From: Orychophragmus violaceus
Taxonomy: Eukaryota > Streptophyta > Magnoliopsida > Brassicales > Brassicaceae
Assembly (NCBI GenBank): GCA_030180135.1
Contig: CM058230.1
Span: 20,275,082-20,339,081 of the forward strand
Length of the DNA: 64,000 nucleotides
Direction of reading: 5' to 3'
The notes under the pieces are model-generated. The model did not search any database and was not told where the DNA came from. It was given only the letters and a program-made list of their open reading frames with translations. Positions 21,384-33,600 of the stretch are shown piece by piece. Made by a program: the position numbers and the translations under genes. Position 1 is the first letter of the stretch, and every line of letters begins with the position of its first letter.

Positions 21384-22831
21384 GTTTTCCATTGAATCGA
21401 ACATGCTAATTGAATTTGATGAATTAAATTCGCTCATATGATTTGTATGAAAAGAACTTCTTAGATCGATTTTGATGAAAACGAATTCTGAGTTTTTCGT
21501 CTTGTGTCGATCGACACAGAAAGTGTGTCCGTCGATGCAGCGTAGAAAATCATAATGAATTAGTTTATTTGAAATCGGCGGCTAGGGTTTTTCGCGAAGT
21601 TTCGACCGACACCAAGCTGGTGTCGATCGACACATGAAGAAAAAACCTAATTAAAATTTAGGGTTCGGTCAAAGGATCGAAAATTCCTTGTTGCCCTACT
21701 GTGTCGATCGACACAGGTTGAGTGTCGGTCAACACAGGCCTTGCGATAGGTTGATCGGTTCAAATGGATTGAACTGGTTATCATGCTTGGTTAAGGTAGA
21801 TCAGATCGGTTTAAATTGGATGAATTGGTTCAATTGGATTGAACTGGTTATCTCAATTAGTATAAACCGATTTGATTGGTTAAGATCAGTTTGATTGGAT
21901 AAGTCGGTCCAATTGGATTGGACTGGTTATCTCGATTGGTTAAGGTTGAATGTCAAGTGTCGACCAAGTGTGTCGGTCGGCGCATATTGTGTCGATGCGA
22001 ACAGTAATCGTTTGGTTATTGAACCAAATGATTGAGAAACCGAACCAAATGATCTAACCCACTTCTTAGAACAATTAAAAACTCAATTAAAATTAGAAGT
22101 TAAACATGTTCTAAACTCATTGTATACACATTGGATGTGTATTAGATCAAAGATTAGTTTTCAATATGGTCAACTGTCAAGACTCATTTCGTTGTTGTGA
22201 TAGTCTTGCCAAGAGCTTGGTGTCCACAATTACAAGAGTAAGGCAGGTAGTTGTGTTGATGGACTTGTAGTGCTTGACATCAACAATTACATGACCTGAG
22301 AGATTGATTTACTAACCTTTTAGAGTTTCGTTTCCTCAACTAAATATCAAGTGACCTTGATGTCTTGCCCAATCTTGTCTACTGTCAAGACTCGTTTCAT
22401 TGTTGGATAGTCTTGGAGTCCTTGGTATCCACAATTACATGAGTAAGACAGGTGATCATTGATAGACTTGCAGTGCGACTGTCAATGATCACAAGACGAA
22501 AGAGATTGGTTTACTTGACTGGGCTATCAGAAGTTCTGGGCCCAGAGACGTCAGAGTGGATGAGACATGGATTGTCTTATTTGCGACCAAGAGTTGTACT
22601 GGGTACAATTAGCAATGATTTGCTTACCTAGATAACTAAATTTTGGGTGATGGCGAGTCGTCCACTCAGATTTTGGTGAAGTATGGGTCTTGGATCATTA
22701 TATTCATAGAGGAAACATTGTATGAATGTAATGCGAGTTTTCTTATTGGATAAGATTTCTCATTTCTTGAACTTCATAACTAAAATTTTCTTTTCTTAGA
22801 TTTCAGCCTATGTCAAAAAACTACTTTCTCG
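21384..22831 (+). other. Copia-1 leader (~1.4 kb) with palindromes
   Basis: Untranslated leader without a credible gene. Palindromes lie at 21504-21517, 21525-21538, 21599-21612, 21620-21633, 21701-21714 and 21722-21735, in three pairs each 21 bp apart. Decayed versions lie around 21957-22002. Repeated attggattgaactggttat phrases occur at 21760-21940. Confidence 0.75.
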
Positions 22832-23725
22832 TTGCGATCCGTCCTTGAGAAGGACAAGTTAAATGGATCAAATTTCCTGAATTGGTATCGGAACTTGAGA
22901 TTTATTCTCAAGCAAGAGAGTAAGGACTATGTCCTTGAGAAAGCTCTCCCCGAGAGGCTTGGGACCAATGCCTCGCATGCAGTATATGATGCTTGGAATA
23001 AGCATTATATTGATGTGGTAGATGTGTGTGGTCTGATGTTGGATACCATGAACTCGGACTTAAAGAGTCAACACGAGAACATGGAGTCGCCAATCGAGAT
23101 GATCACCAGCCTGAAACTGATGTTTCCGGATCAGGCACGAGTTGAGAGATACCAGATGGTTAAGTCTCTCATTGGGTGCAAGCTACCAAAGGATGCTCCA
23201 GTGAGTCCTCATGTCATTAAAATGATGGGTTACATTGATAACCTGGGGAAACTGGATTGTCCTGTTAGCCTAGAGTTGGCTACTGAGATCATTCTGCAGT
23301 CACTGCCGTCAAGTTATGATAAGTTTATCAAGAGCTACATCAAGAATGGCTTGACGAAGACGTTGACTGAGCTGCATGGCATGCTCAAGACAGCTGAGCA
23401 AAACATCATAAAGGTTAAAAGGTTTGAGAAATCTTGTATAGACAAGGGTAGAGGCAAGGCCGTCCAGATTTGGAATCAGGATAAGCATGTGTCATCTTAT
23501 AAGCCCAAGTCCGGCCCATCTGATGTTGGTAAGTGCTGCTACTGTGAAGAGTTTGGGCATTGGAAGATAAATTGCATTAAATTCTTGGAAGATTCACAAG
23601 AGATGAAGGAGATGTACGGAACTTCTTCTTCAGGTATTGTGTTATTACTTCAAGTTCTACGTACATATTGGATACTGGTTGTGGTACTAATATTTTTGAA
23701 ATATGCAGGGCCTAAACAACGGTAG
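22832..23725 (+). pseudogene. Copia-1 gag (broken)
   Basis: Begins MRSVLEKDKLNGSNFLNWYR and includes SPIEMITSLKLMF, ELHGMLKTAEQNI and a zinc knuckle CCYCEEFGHWKINC near residue 235. The true start (22809) is separated by a frameshift. At the C-terminus the frame is lost just before the protease LDTGCGT, which continues in another frame at about 23666. Closely parallel to Copia-2 gag throughout. Confidence 0.8.
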
Positions 23726-26060
23726 AACGTTGAAGAAAGGACAAGTGGAACTGCGCGTCTGGAATGGAGCAATGGTTGCTGCATTAGCCGTAGAAATTCT
23801 CCACTTGTAGGAGCCTTTCAAGCTTGATTTTTGAATTAAGTAATTGCTGCTATGTACCTGCTTTAAGCAGAGATGTCTTTCATTTTCTTGTAAGAATTTG
23901 GATGTTTTTCATTTTGATAAAAGACAAGTTTTGCTCTTTTGATCTTGATGAAATATTTTATGGTAGCACCCCTTTTTTTTGAAAAAAAAAGGATTTTATA
24001 TCTTAAACCAATGTTCGCCAGTATATAACATAAATACCAAACGGTTTAAGTCTGATGACTCGAACTCGATTTTTCTTTGGCATAGTCGTTTCAACCACAT
24101 AGAGTGGAGCGGATTCAGAAGTTCCATAGTTATGGGCTTTATGGGCTCATTTGATTATAAATCATATGAGATATGAATTCTGCTTACTGGGCCAAATGAC
24201 TAAGGCTTCTTTAGCAGAGCTAAAGAAAAGGGCCAGAGACTTATTGGGCCTTACACATACTGATGTATGTGGCCCGATGAGCATTAGTGCCAGAGTAAAT
24301 ATTCAGTACTTCATTACCTTTATTGATGACTTCAGTAAGTATGGTTGTGTTCATTTGATGAGACACGAGTCGGAATCCTTTAAAATGGTCAAAGGAGTTC
24401 CAGAATGAAGTATAGAACCGATATGACAGAAGTATAAAAGATACTCGATTAGATCGCGGAGGAGAATACTTGAGTCAAGAATAAAGTGATCATCTAAGTG
24501 AGTGTGAAGTCGTCTCACAGCTCATCTCTCCTGGAAAACCTGAATGGTGTTTCTGAGAATGAATCGGACCTTATTGGATATGCTTCGATTAATGATGAGT
24601 CACACGAATTCTCCATTATCCTTTTAGGAATACGCTCTAGAAATGTATGTATTTACGCCAAATAGGTTTCTATCAGAATCAGTTGAAAGACACCACATAG
24701 GATGTGGACTGGGAATTTTTAAGTATGTTTCACTGATTAATTGGGATTGCAAGGTTTATGTAAAGCAGTTGTCAACAGACAACCTTGAACCCAAATCTGA
24801 TAAGTGCTGCTTCGCTGGTTGTCCTAGGGAAACCGAGGCTTATTACTTTTGCAACCAATCCGAGAACAAAGTTTTGTTGTTCGGAACTCTGTTTTTCTAG
24901 ATAGAAAGTTTCTTTCCAAGAAGAACAGTGGGAGTAGAAGTACAGCTCGAAGAAATTCGAGAAACACAGGAGGCTGCTCAACCTGTTGAGGGAGAGCAGC
25001 GGTTGGATCCACAAAGTGCTGTAGGACCTACACCTGTGGAGCCTGAAGTTCGCAGATCCGAATGGATCCGTCACTAACCCGAGAGTGATTTCTCGTAACC
25101 AATTGTCGTGATCTGTTGATCATTGAAAAGTGACGAGCATGCGAAATTCAAGGAGCAATGGTGAGCCCTAACTCCGAAAATTTGCTAGGTATGCATGTTA
25201 TCTTCACCGATCTATTTCTGGATTGAAGCAAACATCTTGGAGTTGGAATCTACGTTCTGTTAAAACGGTCAAAAGTTTTGACTTGATAAGGAACGAATAT
25301 GAACCGTGTGTTTACAAGTAGACTAATGAGAGCGTAGTTGCATTTCTCACACTGTATGTATATAACATACTTAATCTCATAAATGACGTTCCGTCGCTTA
25401 AGTCTTATCAGGACTTGGGTCGGAAGTCATCTTAACGATAGACATGGGAGAAGCCGCGTGAGTTCTTGGAATAAGGATCTATTGAAATAGATTGGGTAGG
25501 CTAATTGGATCGTGTCAGAATCCTTATGTTGATAAGGTATTGGACAGTTCCAATATGCATGATTCCAAGAATGACTTCACACCAAAGGTCTTATGGCAAT
25601 TATCTTAGCAAGAAGAAGTGTCCTGGACGCTGGCTGAGCTAGTATCCATGAGTATGATTCCTTATGCGTCTGCAATAGAATCCATCATGAATGCCATATT
25701 TTGCGCTCGTCTAGATGCAGCTTACGCATAAAGCATGACGAGAAGATACCAATAAGTTCCGGTAAAAGTCACTGGACAGTTGTAAGGAATATCCCCAAGT
25801 GTTTGAGACACACTAAGGATAGGTTCTTGTTCAGCTGAGAGAGTGACGAATCAGTTATGAGTAGTTAGACGGACAAAGACGATTCCCAGTTCCCACATGG
25901 TTATGTCTCTTTGTCTGTGTAGCGGTGCTATCTTTTGGAAGGGCTCCAAGAAGGGGACCGTAGAATAGGGCTTATTAAAGAATAGCGGTGTGGTTTGTTG
26001 GAATGGTTCCAAGCAAGAACACCGCAGCCTCTCTCACAACCTAGTTTTATACTGTTGTTG
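23726..26060 (+). pseudogene. Copia-1 pol remnant
   Basis: Stretches in changing frames match Copia-2: the pre-integrase region (YNINTKRFKSDDSNS, LWHSRFNHI), integrase (LLGLTHTDVCGPMS, FITFIDDFSKYGCVHLM), the linker, the RT end (SGLKQTSWSWNLR) and RNase H pieces. About 400 bp of central RT corresponding to Copia-2 33060-33465 is missing near 25190, and the catalytic YVDD box reads YVYN. Not functional. Confidence 0.75.
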
Positions 26061-26907
26061 TAGGTACTAGATATCTAAAGACTTGGTCTTAATTCTAGTG
26101 GGAGTTATGTTAGTTATGATGTTCACATAGACATGCTATGGTCATGTTTATGAAAAACTGACATCAGCATTATTTAATTGTTGGATAATTAAATAATGGT
26201 CCCAAAGTATTTTGTGTTCATTTTATAGGTCATCAAGTTGAGGACTTGATCATGAAACCCTATAAGTGAAAGATGACATAAAATTATATTTGTCCCTGGT
26301 CGTAGGTTGTTAAAGTGGGACACTAACAACCGTTAAGACTAGTATGTGAGGTGACGTATGACTAAGTTTCATGGAGTCATTGATATGAGTATCAACGTCA
26401 ATCACATAGATATATGTTGGTGAACATATGATCGGACATGACCCGCTAATGAGAACTCTACAGGATAGTTATATCAGTGTCATGAGAGGTTCTCATTACG
26501 ACTATAGAGTATAGTCCTTAGACCTGAGTTCATCATGCTTTCTAGCATGTGAATTGGTACGCTTTGACCTTGTCAAACGTCGATCCGTAACTGGCGGCTA
26601 TAAAGGCATTGCTTAGGCCTATCATGAAGTGTGTGTAGAAACAGGGATGGAACAAGAAGGGATTTGCCCCTCCTATATAACAGGAGATAAATATCTCAGG
26701 GCCCATCGAAGATTTGATACTGAGAAAATGCATGGCCGTGCTCAAACGAGGTGATTGTCAGTCGTTTGTTTTATCAGTATAGACCAGGAGTTCGATGAAC
26801 ACGATGTTGGCTATAATAAGGATGACACAGTTTCTTGCCTTATGCCATATCGAGATATAGAGATAAAAGGATTATAGGAATAAGTGATTCCAGTACAAGT
26901 GGGAGAT
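26061..26907 (+). other. Copia-1 3' non-coding region
   Basis: Non-coding sequence parallel to Copia-2 34600-35340. It ends in the polypurine tract caagtgggagatta directly before the 3' LTR. Confidence 0.7.
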
Positions 26908-27590
26908 TATTGGGATTGTGTCCTGAAATCACATTGTACTTACTCTAATGATAGTTGTATTGTCGAGATCGGACAATTCATGTGATACTAGGTGGTCATA
27001 ACGTTTTGCTAGAAGCCGCTTATGACAAATGAGTTGTAGCTCATTGCTAGTATTATGTGGACCTACAGGGTCACACACCTAAGCAAGCTGGATGCACTTT
27101 GTATGGGATTGATCATTGACACATGGTCTGTTCAATGTGTATTGGATACGCATTGAATTCGAGTTTTAAGAGGTGTGTCGATCGACACAGGCCGGGTTTC
27201 GAAACTGATGTTTCGATTTGATGACTTAAACGAATTGAAATTAGTCCAATGATCGGTTTAGTCATTCCAGGTCTATATATAGGTTTATATGAACGTCCTG
27301 GAACCCTAGTTGTTGATTTTGGTAGCCACCTCTCTAAACACAGTTTTCCCAGGAGATCCGATTTCCGGCACTAGCATCCCGGCGGATTCCAGCTTGTGTG
27401 CGTGTGGACTACAGTAGAGGCGCAGCAATTGAGGCGCTCCTGATCTCAATTACCTGTTCATCATTCCGCTGCAAATCACCAGGTAAACACGAGATCATTC
27501 CTGATGATTCAATTAACTAAACCCTAGATCCTAGGCTATCTGGAACTAGTTAGGATTCAATCTGATGATAGAATGGCCTAAGTTCCTACA
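26908..27590 (+). repeat. 3' LTR of Copia-1 (683 bp)
   Basis: Starts tattgggattgtgtcc and ends ttcctaca. It has one palindrome (27175-27188) where the 5' LTR has two. Confidence 0.9.
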
Positions 27591-27760
27591 ATCAATACTC
27601 CCAATCATCCATGGGAACCCTCGCATTTCGCTAACATGTAGAATTCTCTGCAAGTCATCTTGAGTTGGGACTCTCAGATACACTTGCTCATACAGTTGTA
27701 TAATTCCTTTACAGAATCTACGCATGCACTCCAATATTGTTGGGATTTGGGTAGTTGAAA
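27591..27760 (-). pseudogene. Harbinger transposase, N-proximal fragment
   Basis: Reads LECMRRFCKGIIQLYEQVY, LRVPTQDDLQRILHVSEMRG and FPWMIGSIDC, the segment directly before the Copia-1 site; the Asp of SIDC is the first catalytic position. It joins in frame with 20661 when Copia-1 and one copy of its target duplication (atcaa) are ignored. Sequence upstream of about 27750 is not recognisable transposase. Confidence 0.75.
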
Positions 27761-28289
27761 GGGTAAGGAAAAGAATTTCGGTTGTAGAAAGAGTTATTTT
27801 TAAGATTCATTTCACTAAACCGATGTTTTAAACTAAAAACAATGGTTTATGAGAAACTAAACGAAAATATAATAAAAAGATGGGGTTTTCTGTGTCCAAA
27901 ACAAATGAAACAAGTCTCTCTTTATAGAATATAAAATATGATGAATTTTGATATAAATTATATATGTATATATATAATTTAATTACAATGAAATAGTTGA
28001 GATTGAATAAATGAGACATAAGAAAAAAAGAAAAATATGAACAACCAATGAAATTCTAGCAATCCTATCCCTTTTGTGTCGATAAAAAAAATATTTAAAT
28101 AATTATATTTCTTTATTTTTCTGACCAATGAAAACAATGCAAGTTGCCATATCTGATTTCACTTTATTCTTTCAACCTCCTTGAATGTTTTCAACAAGGC
28201 AATTTGCCACATCTGATTTTTCAATTTTTCACAAACCATTGCAAGTGTTCTCAATTGTTAAAAAAAAAAATTCAACTATTTAAAAAAGC
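27761..28289. other. AT-rich right part of the Harbinger remnant
   Basis: No open frame or recognisable domain. Low-complexity A/T runs; interpreted only as the non-coding end of the Harbinger copy. Confidence 0.45.
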
Positions 28290-28661
28290 ACCAATACAAC
28301 TAGTCTAATGGGTCTTTCTTTAATCATGTTCTTGACGCGTATGGGTCACCATGTCTTCTTTTTAGAATAAGAAACTAATGGAGATAGTGTTGGAATTGTG
28401 TCCAGTAATCTCGGTACTGTCTCTAGAAAGTAAGAGTATGTCAATGATCAGACATAAGTCATATAATACTGGGGGTCATGATGGCTTGCTAGAGTCCGCT
28501 CATGATCTATAAGTCTTGGACTTATTGCCTCTATTATATGATCCCATATGGGTCACACGCCTAAGCTAACAGGAAAATGTGTAGGAATGGCTTAGCAGAA
28601 GTACGGTAAAAGTGCCAGGCATTTACTGTACTTAGAGAGAATAAAAGGTTTTAGCCACTGT

Positions 28662-28696
28662 GTGTCGATCGATGCACATGATGTGTCGATCGACAC
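28662..28696 (+). repeat. Palindrome pair in Copia-2 5' LTR
   Basis: gtgtcgatcgatgc and gtgtcgatcgacac, starting 21 bp apart, 45 bp upstream of the TATA box. Confidence 0.95.
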
Positions 28697-28740
28697 AGTG
28701 CGCGAATGGCCAAATGGCCCAAGAGGAACCGGACGAGTTT

Positions 28741-28748
28741 TATAAATA
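28741..28748 (+). promoter_or_regulatory. Probable TATA box of Copia-2 LTR
   Basis: tataaata in the middle of the LTR, followed by a pyrimidine-rich stretch suitable for a transcription start. Confidence 0.65.
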
Positions 28749-29041
28749 AAACTCGAGTCTGTTTTCTTCTTTAACCCTAGCCCCAGCGCCGAAACCTCTC
28801 TCTTCCTGCGCCTCCTATCAGCTCGGTCTAGCAGCCGTTTTCTGTGATCGCGTGTGTGAGCCTTTGGAGGATTCATCTCTCGGTGTTTCTCTGATCTCTG
28901 ACCATACCATCCCTTTCCGCTGCATAAACAGGTATAAGGTGAGATCTAATCATTGTTTCTAATCAAGAAGAACCTAGATCCGCATGTTTAGGTTGATATG
29001 AATCTAAGAATTGAATCAGGATCAACTAAACAATCCTTCAG

Positions 29042-29059
29042 TGGTATCAGAGCTATTGG
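29042..29059 (+). other. Primer binding site of Copia-2 (tRNA-iMet type)
   Basis: tggtatcagagctattgg, one base after the LTR. Confidence 0.85.
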
Positions 29060-30632
29060 TTCTGGTTTTTCTTGTTTAGATTCAAGTTTAGGATTGTTTT
29101 CTTGTTTAAGAAGTGTTTTGAATCAACTACTGATAAGAGAAATCACTTAAGCAACAAGGAATTGAAACCTAAACACACTTGAAATCGCAAATCCAAGCTA
29201 TATTGATTTGGAATGCGATTTTCATGAAGAAGTATCGGCTGTGATCGCATGGATCGATCGATACGATCGCATGGATCGGTCGATACAACCGCGAGAGATC
29301 GCATGGATCGATCAAACGATCGCATGGATTCCGCATATCTCGGCCAAACCTGATAACCGTCCGTGCATGCGTGAGAGCATCGATCGATACAGGATCGATG
29401 CACGATCGATGCAGGATTGATGCTTAGAGCATCGACCGATGCGGTTGATGGATCGATCGATGCGGTTGGTTCATCGACCGATATGGTTGGTTTAAGGCTC
29501 GGTTTAATGATTTTATTAAAATTATAAACGTCACGGTTTAATAAACAGACTTAATAAATTTATTAAGTTCTGGTTAAACCGGGATAAGAAATCCAAAGTC
29601 GTAAATTGGATTTTGTGCCTAAACCAGGATTTTCTAATTTGATTTGGTTGGACCAAATAAATTGAGAAAATCCGGTTTAGTAAATAACCGGTTGACAATT
29701 GTGGTCATCGTAGTAATTAAAATTTGGTTAGACCAATTTTAATGAACCAGACCGGTTATGTCATTTAATTGGACAATTGGGTCATGTCTTGGACATGGAC
29801 CAATTCTTGGGCCTCGGGCCAAGAAGTTAAAACAATTGGGCCAATTATTTGAGTCTTTCTTCAGATTAATTTAGAATTTATTTTATAAAATTATAAAGTC
29901 GATTTTAAATTAAAGTTTCCGAAATTTTGAAATTAGAAAGTTTCTTAAATTAGAAGTTTCTAGATTTGCGGGTTTTGGATTTTAAAGAAATTTCTAAAGT
30001 TAGAAAGTTTCCGTTTTTAGAAAGTTTCCAATTTTAGAAAGTTTCCAAAAATAGTAGGTTTCCAAAAATGGAAAGTTTCCCGAAATAGTAATCTTCTATT
30101 TTGGGAATGAATTTTTTAAATAAACCTACGAACCTCAAATAATATCAAGCGTTGGATGTCTTGTCCATTCTATGTCAGCTGTCGAAGCCCATTCAATTGT
30201 ATTCATGGCCTTACAGTGTGAGGGTGTCTGCTTTTGCGTGGATAAGACGGTTTGTGATTCATAAATGTCATTGGGAGTCCCAGACATTAATGATTACATG
30301 ACTGTATAGTCTGGTTTTCTTGACTGGGCCATCGGGAGTCCCGGGCCTTGAGACATCAGAGTGGATTGGGCCTCGGGCCCAGATTCACAACCAAGAGTTA
30401 TATCACGGATATAATTAGCCGATATAGGGCTTACCGATATAAGCTAAGGTTGGGTGATGGCCAGTGGCCCACTTTGATCTTAGTTATATGTGGATCTTGG
30501 AATCATTATATTCTATTGAGGGTAACTTATGTTATTGAATATAATGCGTGATTAATCATATTAAATTTAATACGAGATTAATCATATTGAACATTTTAAC
30601 TAATAACCTTTTTATCTATATATATTTCAGCT
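29060..30632 (+). other. Copia-2 leader (~1.6 kb)
   Basis: Untranslated. It holds the palindrome array 29251-29484, a block of reiterated gaaagtttcc-type words (about 29930-30085), and sequence parallel to the Copia-1 leader (gggccatcgggagtcccggg near 30326). No credible gene. Confidence 0.7.
29251..29484 (+). repeat. Palindrome array with ~21-22 bp period in Copia-2 leader
   Basis: Variants ggatcgatcgatac (29251), ggatcggtcgatac (29273), ggatcgatcaaacg (29305), gcatcgatcgatac (29377), gcatcgaccgatgc (29429), ggatcgatcgatgc (29450) and tcatcgaccgatat (29471). Neighbours start 21-22 bp apart and share the phrase gatcgcatggat in the first group. Confidence 0.85.
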
Positions 30633-33600
30633 ATGACTACTACAAGCACACAAAACACATTCTCAATCCGGTCTGTTCTCGAGAAGGAGAAGCTGACTGG
30701 AACGAACTTCCTGACGTGGTCAAGGAACTTGAGGCTGGTCCTCAAGCAGGAGAAGAAGGATTATGTCCTTCGTGATCCTCTCCCCGAGAGGCCTGCTAAC
30801 AATGCCGCCAGGACTCTGCATAATGCTTGGGAAAAGCATTCGTCAGATGAAAATGATGTGTATTGCCTTATGTTGGCGACAATGACTGCTGAGCTGCAAA
30901 TGCAGTTCGAGAGTGTGTTGTCACCAATTGAGATAATGGCAAGCCTGAAATCGCTTTTTCAGGAGCAGGCTAGGACTGAGAGGTTTCAAACAGTTAAGAA
31001 CCTCTTGGACTGCAAGTTGGCTGCGAATGCGGCAGTGAGTCCTCATGTCTTGAAGATGATGGGTTATCTCGATCATCTTCAGAAACTCGACTGCCCAATC
31101 AGCCAGGAACTTGCATGCGACATCATTCTGCAGTCATTACCTGCAAGCTATGATCAGTTCATTCTGAACTTTAACATGCATGGCTTGAGTAAGACATTGC
31201 CTGAGCTTCACGGGATGCTCAAGACTGCAGAGCCCAACTTGAGGAAAACCGCCAAGGACCCCAATGTGCTTATGGTGCAAAAGGGCAAGGGGTTTAAGAA
31301 ATCCTCTGCTAAGGATAAGGGAAAAGCCAAGGCTGTCCAAGTCGCGGACAAGGACACGCCAAAGCCCAAGCCCAAGTCAAAGGCTGGGCCAACTGACATA
31401 TGCAGGTTCTGTAAAGAACCAGGGCATTGGAGGAGAGAATGTAAGAAATTCCAAGAAGGTCTAAAGGAATTGAAGAAGAAGACTCTCGAGACTTCTTCGA
31501 CAGGTATTTTTGTTATAGAAGTTAATACAACTACTTCTGATTATACCTCATGGGTTATGGATACTGGTTGTGGGGCTCATATTTGTACTAATATGCAGGC
31601 ACTCAGCAACAGTAGAAGGCTGAAGCAAGGACAAGTGGAGCTACGAGTTGGGAATGGAGCGAAAGTTCCAGCACAAGCTGTAGGCACATACTTGTTGTCT
31701 TTACCTTCGGGATTGATTTTAGAACTCAATAATTGTTATTTTGTACCTGCTATAAGCAGGAATATTATTTCAATTTCTTTGTTAGATTTGGAAGGTTATG
31801 ATTTTTCAGTTAAGAATAAATTATGTTCCTTCAATCGCAACAATTTGTTCTATGGTTCTGCCCCTCTTACGAATGGGCTTTACATACTCGATCAATCCGC
31901 GCCAGTTTATAACATTAATACCAAACGGTTCAAACCTAATGAGGAGAACCGAACGTTTCTATGGCATTGTCGTTTAGGGCACATCAGCGAGAAACGCATC
32001 AAGAGGCTCCATTCGAATGGACTTCTTGGCTCATTTGACTTTGAGTCTTGTGAGAAATGCGAATCCTACATGATGGGCAAAATGACGCGGGCCCCCTTTA
32101 ATAAACCTAACGAGAGGGCCAGTGACTTATTGGGCCTGATACACACTGACGTGTGTGGCCCAATGTCCACAAATGCAAGAGGAAACTATCAGTACTTCAT
32201 TACCTTCACTGATGATTTCAGTAGGTATGGATATGTTTATTTAATGAAACATAAGTCTGAATCTTTTGAGAAGTTCAGAGAATTCCAAAATGAAGTACAG
32301 AACCAACTTGGCAAAAGCATTAAGGCTCTTCGGTCCGACCGAGGAGGAGAATACTTAAGCCAAGAATTCAGTGATCATCTAAGAGAGTGTGGGATCGTGT
32401 CCCAACTCACTCCTCCCGGAACACCTCAATGGAATGGTGTGTCTGAGAGGAGAAATCGGACCTTATTGGATATGGTTCGATCTATGATGAGTCACACAGA
32501 CCTTCCAATATCCCTTTGGGGATATGCTCTGCTAACAGCAGTGTTCACTCTAAATAGAGCGCCATCGAAAGCAGTAGCAAAGACACCATATGAATTATGG
32601 ACTGGAGAAGCTCCAGTGCTGTATTATCTCAGAATTTGGGGTTGTGAAGCCTATGTCAAGAGATTGATCTCAGATAAGCTTACACCAAAATCTGACAAAT
32701 GCTACTTCATTGGTTATCCACGGGAAACCAAGGCTTATTACTTCTATCTACGTTCCGAGAACAAGATCTTTGTTGCCCGGGATTGTAACTTTCTTGAGAG
32801 GGAGTTTCTCTCTAAGAAAGACAGTGGGAGTAAGGTACTGCTTGAAGAAATTCAAGATGAACAGGATACTGCTCAACCTAATGAGGAAGAGAAGCAGGAG
32901 GACCTACAAGAAATTGTAGAGCCTGAACCTGTAGTACCTGAAGTTCGAAGATCCGGGAGGATCCGTCACGAACCCGAGAGATATCAAGGATTCCTCGTGA
33001 CTGACTGTCATGATCTTCTGATCATTGTTGGTGATGAACCATCGAACTTCAATCAAGCCATGATGGGCCCAGATTCCTCAAAGTGGCGCAAGGCCACTGA
33101 TTCCGAAATGGACTCCATGTCGGTCAACCAAGTGTTTTCGTTGGTTGACTTACCCGCTGGTGTAAAAGCCATCGAGTGCAAATGGATCTTCAAGAAGAAG
33201 ATTGACGTGGATGGAAATGTCCAGATTTATAAAGCCAGGTTGGTGGCAAAAGGTTTCAGACAAGTTCACGGTGTGGATTACGATGAAACCTATTCACCAG
33301 TGGCTATGATGAAATCTATTCGGATTCTACTAGCAACTGCAGCTTTTCATGATTATGAAATTTGGCAGATGGACGTGAAAACCGCCTTCCTGAATGGTAT
33401 TCTGGAAGAGGATGTGTATATGACACAACCTGACGGTTACATAGATCCAAAGAATGCTGGGAAAGTATGCAAACTTCATAAATCCATTTATGGATTAAAG
33501 CAAGCATCGAGGAGCTGGAATCTTCGTTTTGATGAAGCGATCAAGCAATTTGACTTCATCAGAAACGAAGAAGAACAATGCGTGTATAAGAAAACTAGTG

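Larger units (their letters stand above)
20662..27590 (+). mobile_element. Copia-1, decayed Copia element
   Basis: LTRs 20662-21364 and 26908-27590, target duplication atcaa on both sides (20657-20661 and 27591-27595), tRNA-iMet primer site at 21366, long leader, gag and a heavily disrupted pol. Family-level relative of Copia-2. LTR divergence is only about 2% by eye, plus one 20-bp unit, yet the coding region carries many stops and a large RT deletion. Confidence 0.9.
20172..28305 (-). mobile_element. PIF/Harbinger remnant interrupted by Copia-1
   Basis: Left end gactatgtacaacggt (20172-20187) and right end accaatacaactagtc (28290-28305) form an imperfect inverted repeat (10 of 16). Both are flanked by taa (20169-20171 and 28306-28308), the three-base target duplication usual for this superfamily. 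Removing Copia-1 leaves about 1.2 kb with a minus-strand transposase fragment. It is too short for an autonomous element, which would also need a Myb-like gene. Confidence 0.55.
28388..29040 (+). repeat. 5' LTR of Copia-2 (653 bp)
   Basis: Starts tgttggaattgtgtcc and ends caatccttca. Palindromes at 28662-28675 and 28683-28696 precede the TATA box at 28741. Confidence 0.95.

Noticed and set aside
28592..28876. 94-codon minus-strand frame, identical at 35449-35733
   Set aside because: It lies wholly in the Copia-2 LTR; identity only reflects LTR identity.
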